This document shows, piece after piece, positions 53,474 through 64,000 of a stretch of 64,000 nucleotides of DNA (its first letter is position 1; every line of letters begins with the position of its first letter). Both the position numbers and the translations under genes were made by a program. The stretch spans positions 2,864,501-2,928,500 of the forward strand of contig NC_063986.1 in the NCBI RefSeq assembly GCF_932276165.1, in the 5' to 3' direction. The stretch is from Plutella xylostella (taxonomy: Eukaryota; Arthropoda; Insecta; Lepidoptera; Plutellidae). Below the pieces are notes generated by a model that saw only the letters and a list, made by a program, of their open reading frames with translations, searched no databases and had not been told where the DNA came from.

Positions 53474-54889
53474 CAAATTAATTAATTTTGACACTTAGAA
53501 CTGTAATTTACAGTCACTCGTTTTATTGCTACCCATTATATTATAGTTTTTTTGTAAAGGTTTTCACAAATTAAATTATCTTGGTCCTATTTACTTATCC
53601 AGAGAGCATAAGTTCACATTTCAATACACGCGTAACCCAGCCAGGTAACTAGGGAGCTATTTAAAACTCCAGAAAACGTTTCTCGAGCCAGATATTTTCC
53701 CAACAGTTGGGCACATATAACTTATAATTTTTCCGTTTGACTTTCACTCTTATGGCTCACGGATTTAAAACGCTATAATCCCGAAACAGGTGACCTTTAC
53801 GCGAGTTCTGCTGTACCTTTTCATTATCAATTTCACAGATCAGTTTGTTTCCTGTAATATAATTAGGCTGGAGTCCCAGAGGCCCATTTTAATTGTGGCT
53901 TTAATTTATCTTTATTTCCAAATGAAAGCGCGGCCTGGGATTACATTAAACACACAAACGTGACCAGAATTTAGACTGAATTCATCAACAATTACCTAAC
54001 ATTCAGGTCTAATCTAGGGTCATTGTTTTGAAGAGCAGTTATTCCTTTAAATCATTTATACAGGATGGAAAAAGAAATCGTGACAAGAAGAGAAAGCGTT
54101 TAGTAAAACGATTTAAGTATATTATAAAATGTAGTGAATTCATTTGTGGCGTACTCACCACACATAAATATATATATATTATTATATTTAATTATTTACC
54201 TATTACAAATATTTACACTTACACTATACAAAATAAGAAATAAAATTATAATCTAAAAATACCTATTTATATACCTACACCTATATTATTATATTATACA
54301 AAACATTATCTATTTATATCATAATTACCTACACACAAATACACGACAAAATTATAACACCTTATTTTTGTTGTCAGTGGTTAAAAATGTGATACACACT
54401 TTGCCGTTTTTATTATGCGCTTACCCGCGAATACTGTGCGCGCGAGCAAGCGCGCATCAGTTGCCAGTCGTGAACTACACTTCCGCGGCTATTACATTAT
54501 TTGTTTGCGCTCTCGCCTGTTACGCGAATATCAACCGTATGCCTTTGTGATAAGGACTATTGACTGTTCGTGTTTCGTGTATCTTGTGTAAAAACTGTTC
54601 GTTAACTTATCTAAAAACTATTTGTGCTTTCTTCTTTCACTCCTTCTATTCTATCTTTCGATATTTTCTGTGTGTGTTAGTGTGACGTTAATAAACTGTA
54701 CATATTATTTTGGAGTTCGGACTTTTAATTTAAATCGTCGCACCTCAACATACCTAAACATTCATCATGAAATAAAAGATAGACGTAGGTACATTTATGT
54801 AAGAATAATTTAAAATTAATCTATGAGACACCAGTAATTAATTTATAATGTACACACATACCTACTAGATCTTAGTATTAATCAAACTC
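53474..54889. other. Non-coding stretch, nothing recognised
   Basis: 54410-54490 is GC-richer (GCGCGCGAGCAAGCGCGCAT). The frames at 54368 and 54622 show no recognisable domain. Confidence 0.4.
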
Positions 54890-55140
54890 GACGACGACCG
54901 AATGGTGTAGTGGTTAGTGTTCGATTCCCGGCTGGGGCAGATATTTGTTTAAAAACAGATATTTGTACTCGTGTCTGGGGTGTTGATATTTATAAATAAT
55001 ATGTATTATCATTTATAATATGTATCTATCCATGTTTTTGTGTAGATATATCAGCTGTCCGATACCCAAATTACAAGCTCTTCCTAGTTTGGGGTCGGAT
55101 GGCCGTGTGTGAGCTGGCCCCACATATTATTATTATTAAA
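54890..55140 (+). mobile_element. tRNA-headed SINE with internal head deletion
   Basis: GACCGAATGGTGTAGTGGTT AGTG joins directly to TTCGATTCCCGGCTGGGGC; about 29 nt between A and B boxes are missing compared with 63251-63497. The body (GTGTTGATATTTATAAATAA, GATATATCAGCTGTCCGATA, GGCCGTGTGTGAGCTGGCCC) and an (ATT)n tail are complete. Shortened A-B spacing should weaken polymerase III promotion. Confidence 0.8.
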
Positions 55141-56225
55141 GCTACAAAAATGTACCCGTACAACGTCAACTATTAATTTGTATTAATATCATCATTTCAC
55201 AACATATAAATACCACTTTCAAAATCAAAGTGAAGTACGTACATTGCATCATAATAATAAATATAAAAAATATATTTCTGCCCAGAAAACAATTACCAAT
55301 AGGCTCTAAGAAAGCTCATTTAAATTAGCAACAGTCAGAGGCAATCGCTCAAACAGTAACTTCGCAGTAATTAATACACTTCCCCGCTTCCCGCTCCATC
55401 ATCTGACATGAAAATTTTACGAAATTGTTCTTTGTTTTGAAGCTTTCACTGACGTCATCATTTTCTTTTTTTTATCCTGACGAGTAAGGGTTCGTTCTCA
55501 CAGACTGGGTCGGAGAGGGCAGCAGATTTTTCTTTTTAAATTACTAAATCGTACAAACGATATTTTTTCGTAAAAAAAGTAAAACAAAAGTTGTTCAGTA
55601 TGAGTAGTATGACCCCGTGTGTCACACCCTATCTAACTCACAGGCTTAGTATACAACATTTGTAACACCCTGTATATTAAAATATGATGTACACATGCAA
55701 TAATACACCTTGTTGCTAAAGGTCAAGGTTCTATATCTAACGCGATAAAAATCTGTTCCTTCCGATCCGCAGGTTGACCGGTAGAAAATAGTTTAAGCAT
55801 TAAGTCCACCTGAATGTACATAATTAGGTACTTATGTATATTGTGCAATAAAAGATTAAATAAATCCGGGCCGTGTGATGTGAACGGACCTTTACCCCGA
55901 CGAAAGATCCATAACCGCATAATAAAACCCGCTTCGGATATATCCGCGATGAGTGGCAGCGGTTAGCTGATTGCCACCATTATTCATTTACGTGCCTTAC
56001 CGATACTTATTCGATTTCCTTAATGAAACTCTTTTATCCGATATAGCGTTTATTTCAAAGGAAACGAGTTGAAATTTCTACGAATTTCAGGCAAAGAATC
56101 ATGAGAAGTTATGTATGTATAATATGAAAGTGAGCAGGCATGTAGAATTATTGTACTGTATACCTACCATCACATTCAATACACATAATATACAAATACA
56201 TTTTGTACAGGTAAACGCAGTTTAG
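55141..56225. other. Non-coding stretch with a MITE relic
   Basis: TATACAACATTTGTAACACC CTGTATAT at about 55650-55675 is a lone right end of the CAGGGTGTT MITE family. No gene seen. Confidence 0.4.
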
Positions 56226-56390
56226 TGAGTGAAAGAATAACAAACACTAAACTTGGCACCAAACCACTGAGCAGATTTGGAACAGCTAACATTAGAGTAT
56301 CACATAGGCTACTTTTAATCCCGGTATTCTCATGGAAAAACTTTTAAAAGCATATCAAAACTCACTGAAAACGCAAGTAATAATAATACA
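56226..56390 (+). mobile_element. Decayed Helitron-like (Lep1-like) copy
   Basis: GAGTGAAAGAATAACAAACA, CCAAACCACTGAGCAGATTT, ACATAGGCTACTTTTAATCC and CATGGAAAAACTTTTAAAAG follow the order of 10040-10170 with many changes. The terminal CTAG is lost. Confidence 0.5.
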
Positions 56391-56399
56391 TTATGCTAA

Positions 56400-56540
56400 G
56401 GGCCTGTTCCACAATGTCTGGTTAGTGGTTACCTGTCGGATAAAATACATACTGTCACTGTCTAAAAAATAATAACAGAGAGTGACAGTACGTATTTTAT
56501 CCGTCAGGTAGCCACTAACCAGACATTGTGGAACAGACCC
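56400..56540. mobile_element. MITE, GGGCCTGTTCCACAATGTCT family, copy 4
   Basis: 141-bp near-perfect palindrome, TAA on both sides (56397-56399, 56541-56543). Arms carry GGTTAGTGGTTACCTGTCGG, ATAAAATACATACTGTCACT and complements. Least decayed arms of the family. Confidence 0.85.
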
Positions 56541-56543
56541 TAA

Positions 56544-59500
56544 GACTTTCATCTGTTAAAAACACTTCAAGGTAGGCGTCACTGTTTAATTAGTATTCCG
56601 AGACATCGCGCAATAATAACTTTGTGCCATAAAATAAAACCTGGCTGCCGAAGTAGGAACAGAGCTAATTAAAGTTGTTAAGAAGTGCCATCACTGTAAG
56701 ATGTAATGGTGCACTAAAAACTTTACGTCACACCGCCACGCGTTTCACTTCAGAGATGAAAAAAAAACTATACTAAAAACGTGTTATAATAAATATGAAA
56801 CCATGCTAATAACATGAACTTTACGCTGAAATCAAAAATAGTTTGTATTTGTTTATTTTACCTGTATTTTCTCTGCTTTTCTGAGTAGTACCACTGTTGA
56901 CTACAAATGGGATGGACATAAAACGATATGCACGAAACCGTTTTTTAATGAAAGCAGGAACTAGGATTATATTTTCCGCGTTATTTATCCATTAAATCAC
57001 TTCCTATGAATTATGGCGTACAATGGGTCTGTCGGTCGACAGACGACCGTGTGAATAAACAATTAAGAACACAAAAGGTCACCTTTTCCCCGAGCCTGTC
57101 ACCGCAACGTGAAACATTTTCGTTTAGTCGACACCTCGAACAATTGAGGGATCACACATAGTGGGGCCGAAACTACGCCATTCACCGTACATTGTCCCCT
57201 ATCACCCCTTTGTAAGTCTTGCGAACTATCCTTATGGCACGGGCGTAAGAGCGATAGTTTGGTGGTAAGGAGACAGGCGATTTTGAATGATACGGATGAC
57301 CATTGTGATTGTTCCTCGCGGCTAACTTTGAGCCGCTCTCTAACGAACTCATAGTTCGGGAGCTGGAAGCTCCTTCTTTTTCGTTTTTTGAAAAAGGAAT
57401 AATATTCAGCTCGTCAGCCTCAATGGCCAGTGTTTTTTATTCACTTATTTTCCTACTTTTTAATCAAGTTTTTCTTTTTTCATTTTCTTTGGTATGAATA
57501 CCTATTGGAAGGAATACATTGGCATTAGCTACTGCACGTTTTAAGTTGGTACGTTATTCAAATAACTGTGACAAGCAACTGATTTCCCCACCAAACGTAG
57601 ATTTAATTTATACGCTAATGAACTTGTAACTTCTAAGAAATCATCATGTCATTACCAAACGCTGCGTTCGCTCACACTCAATTACTTGAGTCCTCGAAGC
57701 CAAGCGAATTGCTGCGACCCGCGTGTGACTCAATCTTGTACATTTGTGTCAATATATTTATAAGCCTCAAGATATAATACTAATATCTAACTTAAAAAAA
57801 TAAGATACCTACAAGTTTTTATTTTTTTAATGAAAGTTTTATTAATTTCTATAAAATAACATTGTTGCTAATTAACGTTTTGTCCCGTATATTGGGCGAA
57901 ATAATAAATATTTTTACCGTGTCTAATTACACGAGATTCAATAAGTTATACCAGAGTTTGCTGTTCTAAATTTTCCCGACTGCGGCCAGGGCAGATATTT
58001 GCTTGTCCCTTATTTTTATATTGGACTATAGGTAACTTAACATAAAGTTGGAAAAAAATAATTATTGCACTTCTCTTACCCCACAAATGCATTGTGTGTT
58101 CTCCCGGACTATTCTAGAACATTGAATCAAACCAAAACTGTTAACACACGTATTTCCACTAATTGAAGTAAAGCCAAGACCTGGCTTTAATATCGGACAG
58201 ACACAAAAAGGGTCCAATGTCAAACTGTGCTACTTCAGTGAAAATTAACTCCAATCCACTCTGCTTTCATTAAACCTATTGGATTTTATAAAGTGCACGT
58301 TACGGAGAATTTCTTAATTTGAATTTCAGCTGACTCGTTTTTTTTCCTGGATAACGAGTAGCTATTGTTTAATCAGTGCAGTTTGATTAATGGGATACAT
58401 TTTAATCGGAAACTGTAGAGCAATTTTGATTAAGTTTTCAAATTATTCAAGCATTTTCTGTAAAGTACCACCTACAAATATAATTACACTTTGAGGATGC
58501 TAGTAAGTATCGTATACAGGATGGAAAAACGAATACGGAATGGAGAAGAAATGCCTTAAATCCTTTAGAAATTTTAGTTGTTCGGTCTTTCGTAACTAAA
58601 GTAAAGTCGAAAAATATTATGTACCTACAACACCTCTTGTTAGCCTTATTTTAATTAAAACATTCTTGTAACCAAGACGTCATTTTGATCTTAGCAAAAA
58701 ACCTTATCTACATTTTTTAGACGTGACAAGAAAAGCGTGGACAAACAAATCTCAATCTTTGGACGGCGGATTCGGAATGTAAACAAAATCATGTCTACAG
58801 CTAGACGAAATCCAACAAGACGTTAACCTAATCCACGTTTCAATAGCCCCTAAAAAATATTCGAATATTTCAAGAATTTTGTTCAACTCAACGGCGGCAA
58901 TCTGATTAACATTTCTTAGAAAATCTGAGGACATTTTTTAAGAGCAACGCGCAAGCACAAATAAAACCGTGTTTTGAACTTCCCCTTTGAACTTACAAAT
59001 AGAAGGGAAAAGAGATTTAAAATGGAAATTTCCCGAACTTTCACATTTGAACTCTATGTAGTTGCTAACAGCTGAACTTGAGGGATCTTTACTACGAAAA
59101 AGTACAGAAAATAAAATACTGCCTCGAACTTTAAGTACTAAAGTTATGCAGACGCGCGTCGGTTCGGGCTTAGTCAACGTTCTACGAGGGTTACTCTATC
59201 TTGGCAATAAACAAACAAACGAGAGCTGTCATGATTCAGTACGTTGTAACACACCGGTATAAAGTTGTGGTTACCGCATCAGAAATTTCGTCTCGGAAAG
59301 ATAGAGTGAATCCACTGCGGCCCTCCTTAAGTTTACAGATTGGAATGCTTCGACATGAAATATGCACATAAATTTCCCCTTTTTTGTAGAACAGACCAAT
59401 CAGAGGGATCTTTTGAACAATTGATTTGAAAAATCTTTTAAAATACTTACGATTCATACAACATAATTTATTTTAATCAAATCTTGTTTCTATTGGTCTC

Positions 59501-61704
59501 TTGATTCCGAGAACATGATAATGAAGTTTACATTTATATCTAAGTTCAGAATTATTCACTCAATTTTGTTTTTACTATAATTTCTAACAAATACCTATTT
59601 GTTAAAAAAAACTATCTAACTACTGTGTCGCTGTGTCTGCGTTTATATTTTATTCATAATAAATAGGAAGTCAATGTTTTAAATGTAGATATATGAATCC
59701 CATTGAATCGTTGGGAGCATGAACAATGACTTGATGAAATAAAAATGCGCATAGTTTTGAATATTTTTACCTTCTGCTCTTTTTATATTAATATATTTTT
59801 AAAATTGTATTTATCATAATTGACTAAATATATAGGTATTTCCTGTACTCTCGTTGCTACATATACCTAATATCAATAAAAATTACCAACCAATAAAAAG
59901 ATTTTCTATTTGTAAACCTTACAAGATTTTGGATGGAACCTGATTACCTATTTTTTTTAAACTGCGTACCTTTAAAACTAATGCTTTCATCTCAGTATTT
60001 AAAGCCGATCAACACTTATCCTGAGAGTATTTTAAGCCGGCACAAAATTCTAAATAACAATAACCAATAAACAAAAACACAACAACAAAGCGTATCAGAT
60101 TCTGATCACAATAACGAGGGGAATCCGAATCGAATGGCATCAACCGCCGTGCTTGTTGACACTTCATTAGTTTGTCAATTTTGTCATATCCATCGCGGTG
60201 GCTCAACCTCGGTCGTGAATTCCAAAACAGTTATACACTACCGAATATCAGGAACAACTGGATGGGCTATTCGAAGAAGCGAGGCGATTCCGGTGCGATT
60301 ATGATATTATTGATTCATAGGCTTGTAAAACTAACGAACGAGAACTATTGGGTATAAGGAAATAGTGAAAGCGGCTAAACATCAGCGGGGCAGTGGGTGT
60401 AATCTCACGATACTGAATAAACTTTTTCTTCTCTTTGCTATTGTTGTCTGTTATAGTGCAGTGCAGTGACGCACCGAAACTTCGTTTTTCATAAGCTAAA
60501 GTGATCTCCCTGTACTTAAATCCTAAGCCGTCGGATTTGACTTTGATTTCCCGAGTTGAAGACTATAGTGCTTGAATTCCATAGACTAGATAGATAGAGG
60601 ATTTTCTGCCCCCGACTATACGTACCTAATCAACCTATTCTATCAAGACACAATACCCCAATATTATATTAATATATTATACCTACAATAATGTTAAATT
60701 ATATTCACACAAAACCGCATTCATATTTCACTCTAAGCTACTATGGAATGGGGATTATGAAACTGTATCTAACTAAAACGATAATCCCTGAAAATTTAGC
60801 ATGGAATCAGATTGCACTGCGATTTTGAACAACACTTCATTGACGAACAAACAGAGGATCATTGTATGTTAATATTATCGTTATCAGTTTACGAATCGTT
60901 CGACTGAAATGCATACGTAATTATTCGAAGTCAGTCTTGCGTTGGCAGCAGGATACAGTTTGGGTCTAGGTCAATGTATATATTTTGGACTTTGTACAGC
61001 TCTTAATACCCACGTTTTATAAGAGTTGTATTCGACTAATTTATTCCAAGATTAGCAACTGCTTATGATTCATTGCTTGCTTTCGATAATTCTGTAATTT
61101 TTTATGTTTATCGCATTGCTAATCAATTGTTATCGCTGATGACAGTATATTATATCAGTTAGCTACTGCATTTTTACATACATTACGATATACCAATTGG
61201 TTCAAGGTGACCATGATCATAGAATTTATCTTACCTCAACTATTGTTAAGTATCATAGTAATTGTAATAACATGATACACCTAACAATTGTGTTGTTTGT
61301 GGTACAATGTAGACTGTGCACTTAATTATTTATGGGATATTTAAATAAATAAAATATAAATATTATTAATGTGATAATATTTACTTATACTTATAAGTAA
61401 TTATTTCACATCACCTACATACTAAGTACATTGGCACACACATACACACACACACAAAGCCCAGCCACGAGCCCAGTTCTCTGTTTGCCGTGGGCCTCGT
61501 CCAAGGCTTCAGATATTTGCTATAGCCTGCCTGCATTCTCGGCAGATAGAATGAAGTCAAATACCTACATATCTGTCTGTAAACAAATATTTGATACAAC
61601 TTGGAGCCAAGACTGGACCATCAGTACTAATGAAACATATGGCTCAGAACAATGTTGATCAAATCAAGTTTTAAACCAAAACATCTTATTATTGCATTAT
61701 TAGA
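56544..61704. other. Long non-coding stretch, little recognised
   Basis: About 5 kb without a supportable gene. A weak foldback lies at 59185-59324 (GAGGGTTACTCTATCTTGG versus GGAAAGATAGAGTGAATCC ... GGCCCTC). TATAATATTATATTAATATA-type AT runs are common. The frames at 58752, 58938 and 60172 start at non-ATG codons or have no domain. I see no tRNA or rRNA gene. Confidence 0.4.
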
Positions 61705-62010
61705 GCGGTGGCAGCTCAGTCAGGTAAGCGCTCGCTTCTCACGCCAGAGATAGAAATTCTTTCTAGAGTTCTTTGAATTTAAGTACAATCGCTATTACGG
61801 TGAAGAAAAACATCTTGAGGAAACCCGCACATTAAGCACATCTAGAATCTAGATATTATGTGAACCCGCAGTGGACCAGCGTGGTGGGAAATAGACCAAG
61901 CTTTGGAAGGTTTAGACCTATGGGGATATGCACAAAGGTTCCATTCGAGAGAGCCAGGTGCAGGTACTTTAACACCCCCACAGAGAATAGAATCTTAGAC
62001 TAGACTGAGG
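61705..62010 (+). mobile_element. tRNA-related SINE (GTCAGGTAAGCGCTCGCTTC head)
   Basis: AGAGCGGTGGCAGCTCAGTC AGGTAAGCGCTCGCTTCTCACGC resembles the 5' half of a tRNA; the B box is eroded. The body has GGTGAAGAAAAACATCTTGA, GCAGTGGACCAGCGTGGTGG, GGGGATATGCACAAAGGTTC. Motif order is the same as 48720-48950. Confidence 0.6.
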
Positions 62011-62792
62011 CACCGCCGCCTAACCCGCAGTTACGAACAAACATCTTATAAGACCTTTTTTAGGCAGCATGGTGTAAAAATATTCAAACTGGTTGTGCTT
62101 GTGTGCTATTGCCGCTTCATAGATAATAAAGGAAGTAGGTACGTAAGCATACTTAACTGAAGGACGTATAATAATTAATATTCCACGTAATATGTATTCA
62201 GGAAAGCGGCTTATTATAAACATGCTTATGAATATTATGCATAAAATTTAAGCAATAATATTATTAAATCTGTTAAGAAAAATAACGCTGATCGCATTGT
62301 ACTGAGCGTTAAACTCGGTTAATCCCGATCAGAGCCACCATTTTCATATTTAAAACTTATATTATTATATAATTAATATAATAATTATCTATATACATAC
62401 TATCAAAGAACACTTCTGTAAAAACTCATTTTTACAATTTGGGTACAATACACAAAAATGCTGCAGCTTTACATAATACAATTTTTTTCATTGTATTTCG
62501 CCCGTAACTCAAGCTAAGTAGTAGTATCTTTATAAAATCTAAAACTGGTTCTCAATTCCTAATGTTACAATTTGCCCCCAGCTCGTTACAACAGCCCCAA
62601 TCACGGGGTAAGTTGTAACACCCGCCAATTTTTTTTCAAAAACGTTTTAACAAAAAATCTTGACCGTTTTGAATAAAAAGTTGTTAATTGGAATAGTATT
62701 GCTAGATTTCTTGAATCCTGAACAAGTAAGTTTTCATAGCCATGAAATCAAAAAATGTTACAACTAACCCCCCGCTCCCCTAAGTTCAAAAT
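62011..62792. other. Non-coding stretch with a TTGTAACA-type repeat
   Basis: 62565-62785 holds TGTTACAATTTGCCCCCAGC, CGGGGTAAGTTGTAACACCC and TGTTACAACTAACCCCCCGC, a set of related GTTGTAAC/GGGG motifs, probably part of a decayed DNA transposon. No gene seen. Confidence 0.4.
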
Positions 62793-62882
62793 AAAAAAAA
62801 AAAAAAAAAAAAAAAATATGTACATAGGCGAACTTAATGCTAACAGCATTCTCTTCCAGCTAACCTTGGGTGTTGTAAGTAG
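62793..62882 (-). repeat. LINE 3' end with AATGC hairpin, next to poly(A) run
   Basis: Minus-strand: GGTTAGCTGGAAGAGAATGC, stem AATGCTGTTAGCATT, AAGTTCGCCTATGTACATAT, ending in a long T run (A run of about 24 at 62792-62817 on the plus strand). Very close to 12817-12908. Confidence 0.6.
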
Positions 62883-63182
62883 TTATATGTATTATATAAC
62901 AGGCCTATGTCCTAGCACAGTTAATCGTTAATCTCGAATGGTACATTTCATTATGGTCGTTCCAATTTTACGAACGGTTGCTGCTCAAGTTTAGCGGAAC
63001 CCAAACGGTTAAGATTTCATTTTATTATTACGTTGGCCCATAAATATTTATGGCGTCAATCCAGAGTAATGGATGCCGAATGTTGTATGAAACTGAATTA
63101 ATATTCAGGACAAGGAAGGCGTTTCTTTCAGGAGACTTCTAGTTCTAGGGCTTAAATAGTTATAGAAGAGAGAATTTTATAT
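62883..63182. other. Non-coding stretch, nothing recognised
   Basis: No gene or bounded repeat found. Confidence 0.35.
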
Positions 63183-63250
63183 TTAGGCCGGCCACATACG
63201 TGCCGGTCGGTATACTTGAACGGTTTTTCGAATTCATTTTTTTTAAATAG

Positions 63251-63497
63251 GTATGTGGGGACATCTCACACACGGCCATCCGACACCAAACTAGGCAGAG
63301 CCTGTGATATGGGTATCGGAAAGCTGATATATCTACACAAATACATAGATAGATACATAATAAATATAAATATCAACACCCAAGACCCGAGTACAAATAT
63401 CTGTTCTTAAACAAATATCTGCCCCAGCCGGGAATCGAACCCGGGACCTTCGGCATAGCAGTCAGGGCCACTAACCACTACGCCATTCGACCGTCGG
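63251..63497 (-). mobile_element. tRNA-headed SINE with TGTGGGGACATCTC body, full copy
   Basis: Minus-strand: CGACGGTCGAATGGCGTAGT GGTTAGTG, GGTCCCGGGTTCGATTCCCG, GGGGCAGATATTTG, TTAAGAACAGATATTTGTAC, then the body with TATCTATCTATGTATTTGTG and GGCCGTGTGTGAGATGTCCC. It sits inside a sequence with GGTATAC repeats on both sides (63211, 63496, 63620), so it seems to have landed in an older foldback. Confidence 0.8.
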
Positions 63498-63627
63498 TAT
63501 ACCATAACTGAAGACTTGTGCAGGTATACGTATTGGAGCGTGTGTGTGGCAAGACTTGCTCAATTTTGCCGATGTTTTGTCACACACGCTCCGGTATAGT
63601 TGCAGAAGTATTCAGTTCTGGTATACC
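63496..63627. repeat. Foldback repeat with GGTATACC ends
   Basis: GGTATACCATAACTGAAGAC ... GGAGCGTGTGTGTGG is mirrored by TGTCACACACGCTCC ... GTATTCAGTTCTGGTATACC, about 50-bp arms with mismatches. GGCCGGCCACATACGTGCC and CGGTATACTTGAACGG at 63184-63225 may be its outer left part, displaced by the SINE. Confidence 0.6.
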
Positions 63628-63639
63628 GTTCAGGTAAAC

Positions 63640-63676
63640 TATGGTATGGTATATATATGGTATGGTATGGTATAGG
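63640..63676. repeat. TATGG/GGTAT microsatellite
   Basis: CTATGGTATGGTATATATAT followed by GGTATGGTATGGTATAGG: imperfect tandem of TATGG. Confidence 0.85.
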
Positions 63677-64000
63677 ATGTTGCCGCCCCCCAGACTATGG
63701 AGCATTTTCTCTCCTGTTCCCTGTGCCCTTCCACCTGCACTCTTGAAGACTTACTGCAAGCCAACCAGAATTCTATCAAAGTTCCTTCTATTGGGTCTGG
63801 ACCAATTGGCATGCTCACTGACACGAAAGAAGAAAAAGTATACCCGGTGTGTGGCCGGCATTACACGGCATTCTTACACGGATGGTCTTGGCCATAAAGT
63901 CATAACATAAGTCTTTTAGAGTAGCTTTTGGAGGTCCGTTAAAAAAAAACAAGTTTATATAGAACTAATAATAACTAACATCACTCGAGTGATTCAAATA
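63677..64000. other. Non-coding end of the window, nothing recognised
   Basis: Two overlapping frames (63641-63910 and 63697-63897) are open here, the second starting at an ATG, but neither shows a recognisable domain and I do not call them genes. Confidence 0.35.

Noticed and set aside
1..64000. CRISPR array, rRNA operon or bacterial-type operon
   Set aside because: No regularly spaced repeats, no rRNA-like blocks and no closely packed coding frames; the window is clearly eukaryotic.

Overview
The window looks like a stretch of intergenic or intronic DNA from a moth or butterfly genome. It is AT-rich, full of GTAGGTAC/TACCTACC-type simple motifs, and packed with repeat types I associate with Lepidoptera: tRNA-headed SINEs, short Helitron-like elements, TTA-targeted foldback MITEs and LINE 3' tails. 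I found no host protein-coding gene that I can defend. Nearly all short open frames are chance frames, shadows or frames inside repeats.

The only substantial coding sequence belongs to two LTR retrotransposons about 0.8 kb apart. Element 1 (13925-16868, plus strand) has two 159-bp LTRs in which I see no difference, a 4-bp TATA target duplication, an 18-nt primer-binding site matching the tRNA-Pro 3' end, and one long frame encoding Gag with two CCHC knuckles, an aspartic protease and the start of reverse transcriptase, fused in frame to the extreme end of integrase. Element 2 (17688-20606, minus strand) has 739-bp LTRs with three differences, a GACA target duplication, a tRNA-Trp-like primer site, an intact gag, a protease in the -1 frame, and only the last codons of pol. 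Its gag/pro junction carries a G GGA AAT slippery heptamer followed at 5 nt by a candidate H-type pseudoknot. The missing pol core is replaced by a 92-bp inverted copy of the U5 end. Both elements have lost the catalytic core of pol but keep open gag and protease frames.

Other mobile DNA, left to right: TTA-flanked MITEs (3.5, 5.3, 31.4, 33.2, 46.8, 48.5, 56.4 kb); TA-flanked MITEs with CAGGGTGTTGC ends (7.9, 27.9 kb); Helitron-like elements with TC...CTAG ends (6.0, 10.0 kb); tRNA-headed SINEs (8.7, 10.2, 12.5, 40.3, 51.6, 54.9, 63.3 kb and others); a SINE whose head resembles the 5S rRNA internal promoter (36.3 kb, with truncated relatives at 7.4 and 46.1 kb); a 5'-truncated LINE with a broken reverse-transcriptase tail (50.2 kb); and a 1.3-kb element with AGGTCAACCGGGG ends (43.8 kb). 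Structural oddities include a perfect 73-bp-arm hairpin with a 4-nt loop (45.6 kb), a foldback with perfect 55-bp arms (39.4 kb), and a 98-bp inverted repeat enclosing one copy of a ~0.73-kb unit whose second copy lies just outside (29.1-31.2 kb).

There is no operon-like organisation. The functional content is that of parasitic elements and relics. All calls rest on reading the sequence by eye; no database search or alignment program was run.
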